Below are positions 26,807 to 35,202 of a stretch of DNA of 64,000 nt, piece after piece (positions within the stretch are counted from its first letter, which is position 1; the number at the start of each line of letters is the position of its first letter). Origin of the DNA: Ferruginibacter sp. GTDB lineage: Bacteria > Bacteroidota > Bacteroidia > Chitinophagales > Chitinophagaceae. Made by a program: the position numbers and the translations under genes. The notes beneath the pieces are model-generated. The model searched no databases. It was not told the origin of the DNA and saw only the letters and a program-made list of their open reading frames with translations. The stretch spans positions 682,001 to 746,000 of the forward strand of contig JAHBTO010000001.1 in the NCBI GenBank assembly GCA_019638525.1, written 5' to 3'.

Positions 26807-28255
26807 TTATTTTGACGGAGCTGTAGCCCATTTTACCTCAAGCAGATCGTTTAACTGCAGCAGGGTTAGTTTTTTGCCAATAATATGTTTTTCCTTATCC
26901 AGTAAATATATGGTTGGGGTAGATGTGATATCGTACAATTGCCTGTATCCGGGCTTTTGTGCAGCATAATCTGCATCTTCCATTTCTTTGGTTTTATAAG
27001 CATGGGTCCAACCGGTAAGGTTATGTTCTTTTATAAATTTTAACCATTCGGGCAGTACATTGGTTTTGCCATCAGGTGTAAGTACAGCAAATATTTTTAC
27101 ACCATGCTGCTTCCAGCTTGCATTGTAAATCGAATCAAGCCTTGGCACTTCTTCCTTGCAATGGCCGCAATTGGGGTCCCAAAAACAAACTATGGTATAA
27201 TCGGCATCAATACCATATAACGAAACCGGTTTGTTTTGCGTATCCAGCATATCAAGGTTGGCAGCTTTTTCGCCAATTAAATTTGCCATCAGCATATAAG
27301 CCCTGCGGCTTATGGCTTCCAGTTGTTTTTCACTAAGCCAACTGCTTACGCCTTTGCTGTGGTAATTTTCAAAAAGATGTACAAACACAGCGTCTTGCCC
27401 CATATACTTTGGGTTGATGAATTCATCGGTTACCCAGTTAAGCAAAAATTTATACATCTCCGGTGCCGAGCGTGCAAGCAGTAATTTATAATCTATATCT
27501 TTTATGATACTGTCGGGGTCGGGAGAAATAACATCACGATAATACCGTTCCAGTTTTTTTATAAAGAAAGGGGTACGTATAATCCTGTCATCCATAAAAG
27601 TTATCCCATCCCAGTAATGTTTTTTATACTCATTGTAATTATCAATACTATCCTGCCGGGTTACAGGCACTTTATAATTATACACCGGCTCTTTCATAGC
27701 GCTTAATAATGCTGCCATCATAGAGGCCGGTTTATTCTTTATAATATTTTCCCGGTAGGCATTTAATTCATTATTGGCTACGGTAAAATTTTTTTCATGC
27801 AGCATCGAGTCCTGCTTTGTAACAGATGCCGCATAAGCAATTCGTTCCTGTTGAATAATTTTTCCTTTTACTGCTGCAAATCTTTGGTATTGATCATATA
27901 AGATATTCTCTTTTGATCCGGTAACAACTGTTTTATTTACCAGGTCAGATGTATCGTTGGCTGTAACGGTAATGTTTTGTTCCTTATCAATTAAAAACTC
28001 AACTCTTTGCCGTTTACCAGGGAAAAAAATAGAATAAATACCGGGAGGTAAATTAGATGAACCTTTAAATACAGCCTTACCATTATTACCCATTGCTGCA
28101 GAATCGGCAACATTAAAATTGCTGCCCATATAATAAGTAAGGTAGGTTATACCGCTTTTAAAATCAGGAGCATTAAGGGTAACCTGGTAACCCTGTGCTA
28201 ATGCGGTTAAGGAGGATAAGGCGGTAAAAATTAAAACTGTGTATTTTTTCATCAT
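26807..28255 (-). CDS. TlpA-family thiol-disulfide protein with N-terminal DUF4369-like domain
   Basis: 482 residues. Signal peptide MMKKYTVLIFTALSSLTALAQ; then a beta-rich domain (residues about 22-110, YQVTLNAPDFKSGITYLTYY), a helical middle, and a C-terminal thioredoxin fold with FWDPNCGHCKEEVP (CGHC active site near residue 370) and a cis-Pro region TSTPTIYLLDKEK. It is likely a periplasmic thiol reductase or isomerase. It is the first gene of a two-gene operon with the SurA-like PPIase and has a -7 box 13 nt upstream. Confidence 0.85.
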   Translation of the reverse strand: MMKKYTVLIFTALSSLTALAQGYQVTLNAPDFKSGITYLTYYMGSNFNVADSAAMGNNGKAVFKGSSNLPPGIYSIFFPGKRQRVEFLIDKEQNITVTANDTSDLVNKTVVTGSKENILYDQYQRFAAVKGKIIQQERIAYAASVTKQDSMLHEKNFTVANNELNAYRENIIKNKPASMMAALLSAMKEPVYNYKVPVTRQDSIDNYNEYKKHYWDGITFMDDRIIRTPFFIKKLERYYRDVISPDPDSIIKDIDYKLLLARSAPEMYKFLLNWVTDEFINPKYMGQDAVFVHLFENYHSKGVSSWLSEKQLEAISRRAYMLMANLIGEKAANLDMLDTQNKPVSLYGIDADYTIVCFWDPNCGHCKEEVPRLDSIYNASWKQHGVKIFAVLTPDGKTNVLPEWLKFIKEHNLTGWTHAYKTKEMEDADYAAQKPGYRQLYDITSTPTIYLLDKEKHIIGKKLTLLQLNDLLEVKWATAPSK

Positions 28256-28268
28256 TATTTAAGGATAG

Positions 28269-28276
28269 CAAATGTA
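28269..28276 (-). promoter_or_regulatory. -7 box TACATTTG of the TlpA-PPIase operon
   Basis: An exact TAnnTTTG match on the minus strand, 13 nt before ATG 28255. Confidence 0.5.
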
Positions 28277-28366
28277 TTTAAAATGGTTGGTTTGTGTACA
28301 TAAAGTGGTGTTTGCATGTTGTAACAATGACATATTGTTAACAAAACATTATTGAACGGATAACGG

Positions 28367-28374
28367 TATTTTTG
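28367..28374 (+). promoter_or_regulatory. -7 box TATTTTTG of rlmD, adjacent to the GTG start
   Basis: An exact TAnnTTTG match, 5 nt before the GTG at 28380, predicting a leaderless or very short leader transcript. Confidence 0.5.
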
Positions 28375-28379
28375 CTGCT

Positions 28380-29807
28380 GTGAGAAAAAAAAACAAGCAG
28401 AAAATACTGGAGAACCTGTTGGTTACCGATTATGCAGCCGAAGGCAAGGCACTTGCCAAACAAGATGGTAAAGTGATTTTTATATCGGGCGCCGTACCCG
28501 GCGATGTGGTTGATGTGTTGCTGGTAAAAAATAAAAAAGACTGGGCCGAAGGAAGGGTTCTTACTATTAAGGAACCTTCAAAAGAAAGAGTGGTTCCGTT
28601 TTGTAAACATTTTGGTATTTGCGGCGGATGTAAATGGCAAATGCTTCCGTATAAAAAACAATTACAATACAAACAGCAGGAGGCTGAGCAAAATTTGCAG
28701 CGCATAGGCAAAATTGCATTGCCCCCAATTTTACCAATCATAGGTGCAAATGATACAGAACATTATCGCAACAAACTTGAGTTTACTTTTAGCAACAAAA
28801 GATATTTATTGCCAGGTGAAATGGATGATGCAAATTTTATTGCAAGTGAAGGGGCATTGGGTTTTCATGTGCCACGTATTTTTGATAAGGTAATTGATAT
28901 TGAAACCTGTTACCTGATGGATGATGTTAATGACAAGATAAGGAATACAGTACGCAGCTTTGCAAAGGAGAATGGGTTTACATTTTACGATATAAGGCAA
29001 CATACCGGCTGGTTGCGTAATATTATTATAAGGCAAAGTAGCACCGGCGGGTTGATGGTGAATATTTGTTTAAATTATGATGAAGAAGCTGACAGGAAAA
29101 AACTGTTTGATTATTTATTAAAAACGGTTCCGGAAATAACTACTTTGTTATACACCATCAACCCCAAATGGAACGACAGTATATACGACCTAACGCCACA
29201 GGTATATTTTGGAAAAGGATATATAACCGAAAAACTTTTTACAGGTAACGGGGACGAAGCGTTTGAATTTAAAATTTCACCCAAATCATTTTTTCAAACC
29301 AATACAAGGCAGGCCGAAAAACTTTATTCGGTAGCCGGGAATTTTGCCGCATTATCCGGCAGTGAAGTTGTATACGACCTGTATTGCGGCACCGGCAGCA
29401 TTGGGATATTTGTAAGCAAAGGCGCAAAAAAAATAATAGGGGTAGAAGCCATAGAAGAAGCCATTGCTGATGCAAAAGAAAATGCAGCATTAAACAATAT
29501 TAACCATGCCCTGTTTTTTGCCGGCGATGTAATAAAAATTTGTAACGATGATTTTTTTGCTGTTCATGGCAGGCCCGATGTTATTATTACAGATCCGCCA
29601 CGGGCAGGCATGCATGAAAAGTTAGTGAACAAACTGTTACAAATAGAAGCGCCACGTATTGTATATGTAAGCTGTAATACAGCCACGCAGGCCCGAGACC
29701 TGGGATTGCTAAGTGAAAAATATACAGTGGAAAAAATACAACCGGTAGACATGTTTCCGCATACACATCATATAGAGTGCGTAGTTTTACTTACTTTGAA
29801 AAATTAA
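28380..29807 (+). CDS. rlmD: 23S rRNA (uracil-C5)-methyltransferase RlmD
   Basis: 475 residues. An N-terminal TRAM domain (about 1-60) is followed by a 4Fe-4S site, FCKHFGICGGCKWQ. The C-terminal SAM-dependent methyltransferase has VYDLYCGTGSIGIF (SAM loop), DPPRAGMH and VSCNTATQARDL (catalytic Cys). The family makes 5-methyluridine at U1939 (RlmD/RumA) or related sites; other Bacteroidota members of the clade cannot be excluded. The start is GTG, set by the box at 28367-28374. It is divergent from the TlpA operon. Confidence 0.9.
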   Translation: MRKKNKQKILENLLVTDYAAEGKALAKQDGKVIFISGAVPGDVVDVLLVKNKKDWAEGRVLTIKEPSKERVVPFCKHFGICGGCKWQMLPYKKQLQYKQQEAEQNLQRIGKIALPPILPIIGANDTEHYRNKLEFTFSNKRYLLPGEMDDANFIASEGALGFHVPRIFDKVIDIETCYLMDDVNDKIRNTVRSFAKENGFTFYDIRQHTGWLRNIIIRQSSTGGLMVNICLNYDEEADRKKLFDYLLKTVPEITTLLYTINPKWNDSIYDLTPQVYFGKGYITEKLFTGNGDEAFEFKISPKSFFQTNTRQAEKLYSVAGNFAALSGSEVVYDLYCGTGSIGIFVSKGAKKIIGVEAIEEAIADAKENAALNNINHALFFAGDVIKICNDDFFAVHGRPDVIITDPPRAGMHEKLVNKLLQIEAPRIVYVSCNTATQARDLGLLSEKYTVEKIQPVDMFPHTHHIECVVLLTLKN

Positions 29808-29882
29808 GTAAATAAAAAATGATATTTTAAAATCTTTAGCATAGTTTAACCTTTACCAAACGCCTTGTAGGCTTTAAACAAC

Positions 29883-29890
29883 TAAATTTG
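29883..29890 (+). promoter_or_regulatory. -7 box TAAATTTG of the first rhomboid gene, adjacent to the ATG
   Basis: An exact TAnnTTTG match, 4 nt before ATG 29895. A TTG at 29865-29867 may be the -33 element (15-nt spacing). Confidence 0.55.
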
Positions 29891-29894
29891 TAAA

Positions 29895-30512
29895 ATGGCT
29901 TTTAATAATTACGGAAACAGGTTTCAGCGTACTACACCCATCGTTTTAAACCTTATCATCATTAATGCACTGGTGTACCTGGTGCAATATTTATTTGACG
30001 GGCCCGAAGAAAAAATAACCCGTATACTTGCCCTGTTTCCGTACGAGACAACATATTTTAAACCCTACCAGTTGGTAACACACATGTTTGCCCATGGAGG
30101 TTTTTTCCATTTGTTTTTTAACATGTTTGTACTTTGGATGTTTGGCTCGTTGCTGGAGAGAGCCTGGGGCCCCAAAAGATTTTTAATTTTTTATTTTATT
30201 TGCGGCATTGCTGCAGGCATTACACACCTTGCATTAGAAAACGTGCCGGCTGTTGGTGCTTCAGGCGCTATCATGGGTTTGTTTGCAGCATTTGCTTACC
30301 TGTTTCCCAATACCGAACTCATTATATTTCCCATACCTGTACCGGTAAAAGCAAAATATGCAATAGCGCTGATGGCTGCTTACGATTTATTTGGTGGTGT
30401 ATATCCGTCGTCGGGCGGCAATATTGCCCACTTTGCCCATCTGGGCGGATTGGTGATGGGCCTTATATTGGTTATAATTTGGAATAAGACAGATAAAAAA
30501 ACTTTCTACTGA
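29895..30512 (+). CDS. Rhomboid family intramembrane serine protease
   Basis: 205 residues with six hydrophobic segments. The rhomboid hallmarks are present: HGGFFHLFFNMFVLWMFG (the HxxxN oxyanion helix), GASGAIMG with catalytic Ser123, and NIAHFAHLGG with catalytic His182. It cleaves transmembrane substrates inside the bilayer. It is the first gene of an apparent rhomboid-rhomboid-EEP unit, 56 bp before the second, catalytically altered rhomboid. The start is defined by a -7 box just upstream. Confidence 0.9.
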   Translation: MAFNNYGNRFQRTTPIVLNLIIINALVYLVQYLFDGPEEKITRILALFPYETTYFKPYQLVTHMFAHGGFFHLFFNMFVLWMFGSLLERAWGPKRFLIFYFICGIAAGITHLALENVPAVGASGAIMGLFAAFAYLFPNTELIIFPIPVPVKAKYAIALMAAYDLFGGVYPSSGGNIAHFAHLGGLVMGLILVIIWNKTDKKTFY

Positions 30513-30568
30513 CACTAACTTTTCATTGCAACAAGTGTTAGTAATTTTATAGCTAGCTAATTTACATC

Positions 30569-31501
30569 ATGGGAGAATCGGACAGGTATATTGATTATAA
30601 AATAAAGAGGCAACGTTTTACTTTGGGCCAACCCGATAATGCGTTGGTATGGCTTTTTGCATTCAATGTTATCTTCTTCCTGGTATTGCTTTTTATTAAA
30701 GTGGCCATTGAAGCAAATGATAATTCTAGTGCGGTTTTTTACAGCCGGGTGTTGCCCTGGTTTCAATTACCTGCAAGTGTTTCAACATTTGCAGGCAGGC
30801 CCTGGACATTTTTTACTTTTATGTTTAGCGAAGTGGAAATTTTAAGGGGTGTTAGTAATATGCTTTGGCTTTGGGCTTTTGGGTCTATTTTACAAAACCT
30901 TAGCGGCAATAAAAAATTAGTACCGGTATATTTGTACGGAGGCTTTGCCGCGGCCTTATTTTATATTGCTGCATCATACCTGTTGCCAACTAATAAAGTA
31001 AACAATTATTCATCAGCCTTACTTGGCGCCAACGCTTCGATAATGGCCATTGCCGCAGCAGCTACAATGATTGCACCCGGCTACCGAATATTCAGGCATA
31101 TAAACGGAGGCATACCTCTTTGGATACTTACCATGGTTTATTTTACAATTGACCTGGTTTCGGTTACAGATAAACCTGCTGCTACTGCCATTGCCCATAT
31201 TGCCGGTGCCGGTGCCGGATTTTTGTTTGTAGCATTACTGCAAAAAAAGATTGATGGCAGTATTTGGATGAATAATTTATACAACTGGTTTATGAACCTG
31301 TTTGAGCCTAATAAACATAAAGCCCGTAATTCGGTAAAAGAAAAAGTATTTTATAATACCGGCAACCGCAGCCCGTATAAAAAAACAGCAAACGTAACCG
31401 AACAACGTATTAATGAGATACTGGATAAAATAAACCAAAAAGGTATTAACCAGCTTACTAAAGAAGAAAGGGATATTTTAAAAAGAGCCGGCGAAGAATA
31501 A
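30569..31501 (+). CDS. Rhomboid family protein, probably inactive (Ser replaced by Asn)
   Basis: 310 residues: about six membrane segments (25-220) followed by a charged cytoplasmic tail with KVFYNTGNRS and TEQRINEILDKINQKGINQLTKEERDILKRA, which resembles a short helical hairpin. The serine-motif segment reads LLGANASIMA instead of the usual LLGASASxMA, placing Asn155 at the catalytic Ser position. The catalytic His is kept (His210, AHIAGAG), and the HxxxN helix lacks its His (VSNMLWLWAFG). Ser157 is two residues away and unlikely to substitute. It is adjacent to an intact rhomboid, so a pseudo-protease partner or adaptor is an attractive inference. Confidence 0.8.
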   Translation: MGESDRYIDYKIKRQRFTLGQPDNALVWLFAFNVIFFLVLLFIKVAIEANDNSSAVFYSRVLPWFQLPASVSTFAGRPWTFFTFMFSEVEILRGVSNMLWLWAFGSILQNLSGNKKLVPVYLYGGFAAALFYIAASYLLPTNKVNNYSSALLGANASIMAIAAAATMIAPGYRIFRHINGGIPLWILTMVYFTIDLVSVTDKPAATAIAHIAGAGAGFLFVALLQKKIDGSIWMNNLYNWFMNLFEPNKHKARNSVKEKVFYNTGNRSPYKKTANVTEQRINEILDKINQKGINQLTKEERDILKRAGEE

Positions 31502-31553
31502 CAAAGGCTTACCTTTTACTATACTTTATTGAGGTTAGCATTAACTTTATGAT

Positions 31554-32684
31554 ATGGCCAAAAGCATCTTTCGCAGGTTAACAAAAAAATTTTTTATCAT
31601 CGTTAATGTAATTGCGGCCATTCTTTTTTTGCTGGGTTGTTACGGATATTTATTTAACCCTGTTTATTTTTGGCCCATTGGTTTCCTTACGCTTTCGGCA
31701 TTTTATTTTTTACTGGTACTGTTAGCGTTCATTTTTTTCTGGTTGTTTGTAAAGCCGCAACTGGCGCTAATTTCGCTTATTGCTATAGTATTGGCTTATA
31801 AGCCTGTAACCAATATCATCCCGCTTAGGTTATCCTATACTTTTAATAAACAAAAACAGCTTAACGATTTGAGGGTGATGACCTGGAATGTGGCACAGTT
31901 TAATGTAATGGAAGATAAAGAACATCCTAATGTAAAAAAGCAGATGATTGATATCATTAATGAATACAAACCTGATATTGCCTGTTTCCAGGAAATGGTG
32001 GCCGAAGACAGTGCGGTGAGGATGCATGGCCACATAGATGATTATTTAGGAAAGCTGCATTTTAAAAACTATTTCTACTCGTACAACAGCAAGGAAGATT
32101 TTTGGGGTTATGCACATTTCGGTATTATCATTTTTTCAAAATACCCCATCATCAACAAACAAACAGTGAGCTGGTATCCCAGAGATTATAATTCCATTTT
32201 TCAGTATGTAGATATTGTAAAAGACGGCGATACCATCAGGGTGTTCAACATTCACCTGCAATCGTTAAGGTTTAGCCGCTCTAATTTAAAATATATTGAT
32301 AAGCCCAACATGGAAGATAAAGATGCTATTAAAGAATCAAAAAGCATCATTGGTAAATTTAAAAAAGGATTTTTAAGAAGACAGTTACAGGCCAACAGGG
32401 TGCAGGCAGAGATTGCCAAAAGCCCTTACCCGGTTATTGTGTGTGGCGATTTTAATGATGTACCCAACAGCTATGCTTATCATACCATTGGAGGCAACTT
32501 GCAAAATGCTTTTGTAAAAAAAGGCGGAGGGCTGGGCCGCACCTTCAGCGGCATATCACCGGTTTTGAGGATTGATAATATTTTTGTGGATGAAAAAATG
32601 GAGGTTCATCAATTTGAACTCATCAAAAAAAAACTCAGCGACCATTTTCCTGTTATTGCCGATATAGGATTGCCTAAAAAGTAA
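31554..32684 (+). CDS. Endonuclease/exonuclease/phosphatase (EEP) family protein, membrane anchored
   Basis: 376 residues. Two or three hydrophobic segments occupy residues 12-90. The EEP domain follows: LRVMTWNVAQF, ACFQEMV (metal-binding Glu), HLQSLR, VCGDFNDVPNSYAY and LSDHFPVIADI (catalytic Asp-His). Substrates of such proteins range from phospholipids to nucleic acids; the membrane anchor suggests a periplasmic or membrane-associated phosphodiesterase. It lies 52 bp after the pseudo-rhomboid, probably in the same operon, and 16 bp before the Cys-rich mini-ORF that precedes cysS. Confidence 0.82.
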   Translation: MAKSIFRRLTKKFFIIVNVIAAILFLLGCYGYLFNPVYFWPIGFLTLSAFYFLLVLLAFIFFWLFVKPQLALISLIAIVLAYKPVTNIIPLRLSYTFNKQKQLNDLRVMTWNVAQFNVMEDKEHPNVKKQMIDIINEYKPDIACFQEMVAEDSAVRMHGHIDDYLGKLHFKNYFYSYNSKEDFWGYAHFGIIIFSKYPIINKQTVSWYPRDYNSIFQYVDIVKDGDTIRVFNIHLQSLRFSRSNLKYIDKPNMEDKDAIKESKSIIGKFKKGFLRRQLQANRVQAEIAKSPYPVIVCGDFNDVPNSYAYHTIGGNLQNAFVKKGGGLGRTFSGISPVLRIDNIFVDEKMEVHQFELIKKKLSDHFPVIADIGLPKK

Positions 32685-32700
32685 TACCTTAGCACTCTTC

Positions 32701-32754
32701 ATGAAGAAATACAATACATATCAACTTTTCTGTTGCCCTTGCGGCATAGCTTAA
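32701..32754 (+). CDS. Candidate Cys-rich leader peptide of cysS (17 residues)
   Basis: ATG to TAA encodes MKKYNTYQLFCCPCGIA. Three of 17 codons are Cys (positions 11, 12 and 14), whereas Cys is rare in most proteins here. It sits 115 nt before the cysteinyl-tRNA synthetase start. The segment starting at Cys codon 14 (32740-32746, TGCGGCA) is perfectly complementary to 32787-32793, and CGGCAT (32742-32747) to 32847-32852 just before the cysS start. This is the arrangement expected of ribosome-stalling attenuation. It is too short to be certain; chance is possible. Confidence 0.5.
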   Translation: MKKYNTYQLFCCPCGIA

Positions 32755-32869
32755 TATCTTTACAAAAATTTTCTATAGCTTTTATTTGCCGCACATTGCT
32801 TAACTGTACAAGAGTGCGACGCCAATGAAGCTAAATTAATAACCCAATGCCGGGAACAAAAAAATAAAT
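32740..32869 (+). promoter_or_regulatory. Candidate attenuator leader of cysS with alternative pairings
   Basis: Three elements can pair in competing ways. Segment 1 is TGCGGCA at 32740-32746, within the leader-peptide Cys/Gly codons. Segment 2 is TGCCGCA at 32787-32793. Segment 3 is GTGCG at 32814-32818, which pairs with CGCAC at 32790-32794. Segment 1 can also pair with ATGCCG at 32847-32852, 17 nt before the cysS ATG. No U-run follows any hairpin, so control of translation rather than transcription would be expected. Confidence 0.4.
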
Positions 32870-34357
32870 ATGCCATTAAGAATTTACAATACACTATCGA
32901 GGGATAAAGAAATTTTTACACCTATTACCGAAGGCCATGTGGGCATGTATGTGTGTGGCCCCACCGTATACAGCGATGTGCACCTGGGTAATTGCCGCAC
33001 TTTTATTTCTTTTGATATTATTTACCGTTACCTGCGTTACCTGGGATATAAAGTGCGTTATGTACGCAACATAACCGATGCCGGCCACCTGGAAGGCGAC
33101 CGTGATGAAGGGGATGATAAATTTAGCAAGATTGCAAGGCTTCAAAAGTTAGAGCCAATGGAAATAGTACAAAAGTACACGCTGGGTTTTCATCATGTGA
33201 TGCAATTGCTAAACACACTGCCACCAAGCATTGAGCCAACAGCTACGGGGCACATATCTGAACAGATTGAAATTACCCGACAGATAATTGCTAACGGTTA
33301 TGCATACGAGGTAAACGGTACTGTTTATTTTGATGTGGAGAAATATAATAAAGAACATCCTTACGGAATTTTAACCAACCGTAAAATGGAAGACCTTTTA
33401 GAAGGTACAAGGGAACTTGGCGGGCAGGATGAAAAACGTGGCCGGCTTGATTTTGCTTTATGGATAAAAGCCAAGCCCGAACACCTGATGCAGTGGCCAA
33501 GCCCCTGGGGCATGGGTTTCCCGGGATGGCATATTGAGTGCTCGGCCATGAGTGAAAAATACCTGGGAAAAAAGTTTGACATACACGGTGGCGGAATGGA
33601 CCTTGCTGCCACACATCATACCAACGAGATTGCACAGAGCCAGGCATGCTACCATACAAGCCCGGCTAATTACTGGATGCATACCAATATGCTTACCGTT
33701 AATGGAACAAGGATGAGTAAATCTTTAGGCAATGGTTTTTTACCCGAAGAATTATTTACCGGAAACCACTCACTTTTAGAAAAAGCGTATGCACCTATGA
33801 CGGTACGCTTTTTTATGCTGCAAACACATTACCGCAGTACACTTGATTTTAGCAACGAAGCCTTGCAGGCATCAGAGAAAGGGTTTAAAAGACTATGGGA
33901 TGCCTATGAAGTGCTGAAACAATTTACTGCCGGCGAAAACAAAGTTGCAAGCGACACCGAACTAGATGCAAAAGTAAATAAACGTATTAGTGAGTTTGAT
34001 GAATTTATGAATGATGATTTTAACACGGCAAAAGTGCTGGGCAGTATGTTTGAGCTGGTGCCGGTTATTAATTCGATGAAAGATGGAATTATTAAGACGG
34101 ATGCGATAGCTGCCACTACTTTAACTTTAATGCAGCAAAAATTTAAGGCTTACCTGGAAGATGTTTTTGGATTGAAAAATGAAGTGGCAAATAATAAAAC
34201 GCTTAACAGCGTGATGGATTTGCTGATTGAGATTAGGAAAGAAGCAAAAGCTAAAAGAGATTTTGTAACAAGCGATAAGATAAGAAACCAACTTGCATTG
34301 GCGGGGATTAACTTAAAAGATGAAAAAGGCGGAGAGATGAGTTGGGAAATAAACTGA
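32870..34357 (+). CDS. cysS: Cysteinyl-tRNA synthetase
   Basis: 495 residues. Class I aaRS motifs: YVCGPTVYSDVHLGNCRTF (zinc Cys and the HIGH-like HLGN), WHIECSAMS and HGGGMDLAATHHTNEIAQ (further zinc ligands), and RMSKSLGNG (KMSKS). It charges tRNA-Cys. The C-terminal part has the DALR-like helical domain. The 185-nt leader upstream contains a Cys-rich mini-ORF and alternative hairpins. Downstream is a short palindromic element. Confidence 0.96.
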   Translation: MPLRIYNTLSRDKEIFTPITEGHVGMYVCGPTVYSDVHLGNCRTFISFDIIYRYLRYLGYKVRYVRNITDAGHLEGDRDEGDDKFSKIARLQKLEPMEIVQKYTLGFHHVMQLLNTLPPSIEPTATGHISEQIEITRQIIANGYAYEVNGTVYFDVEKYNKEHPYGILTNRKMEDLLEGTRELGGQDEKRGRLDFALWIKAKPEHLMQWPSPWGMGFPGWHIECSAMSEKYLGKKFDIHGGGMDLAATHHTNEIAQSQACYHTSPANYWMHTNMLTVNGTRMSKSLGNGFLPEELFTGNHSLLEKAYAPMTVRFFMLQTHYRSTLDFSNEALQASEKGFKRLWDAYEVLKQFTAGENKVASDTELDAKVNKRISEFDEFMNDDFNTAKVLGSMFELVPVINSMKDGIIKTDAIAATTLTLMQQKFKAYLEDVFGLKNEVANNKTLNSVMDLLIEIRKEAKAKRDFVTSDKIRNQLALAGINLKDEKGGEMSWEIN

Positions 34358-34360
34358 GTG

Positions 34361-34455
34361 ATTAACCACAGAGAACACAAAGTTTTTTTTCACGATGGAC
34401 ACGAGGGTATAATCCCCTGATCTTAGTGTTCATCTTTGTAAGCTTTATGGTTAAT
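34361..34455. repeat. Imperfect palindromic element after cysS (MITE-like)
   Basis: The ends ATTAACCA (34361-34368) and TGGTTAAT (34448-34455) are perfect inverted repeats. Inside, CACAAAG/CTTTGT, GATGGACAC/GTGTTCATC and GAGGG/CCC pair imperfectly, so the whole 95 bp folds into a long interrupted hairpin. The left end, ACCACAGAGAACACAAAG, resembles intergenic repeats common in many bacterial genomes. There is no coding potential. Copy number cannot be tested here. Confidence 0.5.
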
Positions 34456-34510
34456 ACTTCTGCTTTGTAACCTTTTTGGTTTATAGATTTATAGAAATAA
34501 AAACTACTGA

Positions 34511-35152
34511 TTGAAACATATCCTGCATTTATCTAAAGATAAAAAGCTTAAAAAAATTATTGAACTTCAGCAGCCACATAGCCTGAAGAAAAGAGACAAT
34601 ATATACCTATACCTCTGTTACTCCATCATGAGCCAGCAACTAAGTACAAAAGTGGCCGATGTTTTTCATCGCCGGTTTATTGAGTTATATGATGGAGGAG
34701 AGCCAACTGAGAAACAAATTGCATCAACATCTTTTGAAACACTGCGGGGCATTGGGCTAAGTAATGCCAAAGCAAATTATGTACTAAATGTGTGCAATTT
34801 TTTTATTGAAGAAAATATTACCGATGCCAGTTTGCACAAGATGAGCAATGAAGAAGTGATTAAGTGCCTAACAAGAATTAAAGGTGTGGGGCAGTGGACG
34901 GTGGAAATGGTATTGATGTTTGCAATGGGCAGGGAAGATGTGTTTGCAGTGGATGACCTGGGCATTCAGCAGGCGATAAGTAAATTGTATAAGGTAGATA
35001 CAACCGACAAAAAAGCCATGAAAGAAAAAATGCTGGCAGTTGCAAAAAAATGGAGCCCCTACCGAACTTATGCATGCCGATATTTATGGGGATGGAAGGA
35101 TAATGTGATTGAAGGAAAAAGTAAAAAATCAAAAGTTAAAACCAAAAAGTAA
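34511..35152 (+). CDS. DNA-3-methyladenine glycosylase II (AlkA-type HhH-GPD)
   Basis: 213 residues. The helix-hairpin-helix is LTRIKGVGQWTVEMVLMF near residue 120 and the catalytic Asp is in VFAVDDLGIQQ, as in the HhH-GPD superfamily; YLYLCYSIMSQQLSTKVA is the preceding substrate-pocket helix. There is no FeS Cys cluster, so MutY/Nth is excluded. It excises alkylated bases. The start is TTG at 34511: a stop codon directly precedes it and the next ATG would remove the N-terminal MKHILHLSKDKKL conserved in this group. A second alkylbase glycosylase (Tag, unrelated fold) is at 48293. Confidence 0.85.
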   Translation: MKHILHLSKDKKLKKIIELQQPHSLKKRDNIYLYLCYSIMSQQLSTKVADVFHRRFIELYDGGEPTEKQIASTSFETLRGIGLSNAKANYVLNVCNFFIEENITDASLHKMSNEEVIKCLTRIKGVGQWTVEMVLMFAMGREDVFAVDDLGIQQAISKLYKVDTTDKKAMKEKMLAVAKKWSPYRTYACRYLWGWKDNVIEGKSKKSKVKTKK

Positions 35153-35202
35153 AAATTAAAAAGTAGGGCAGGGTGCTTTGTGAAGCGTAATGTATTGTTG
35201 GT

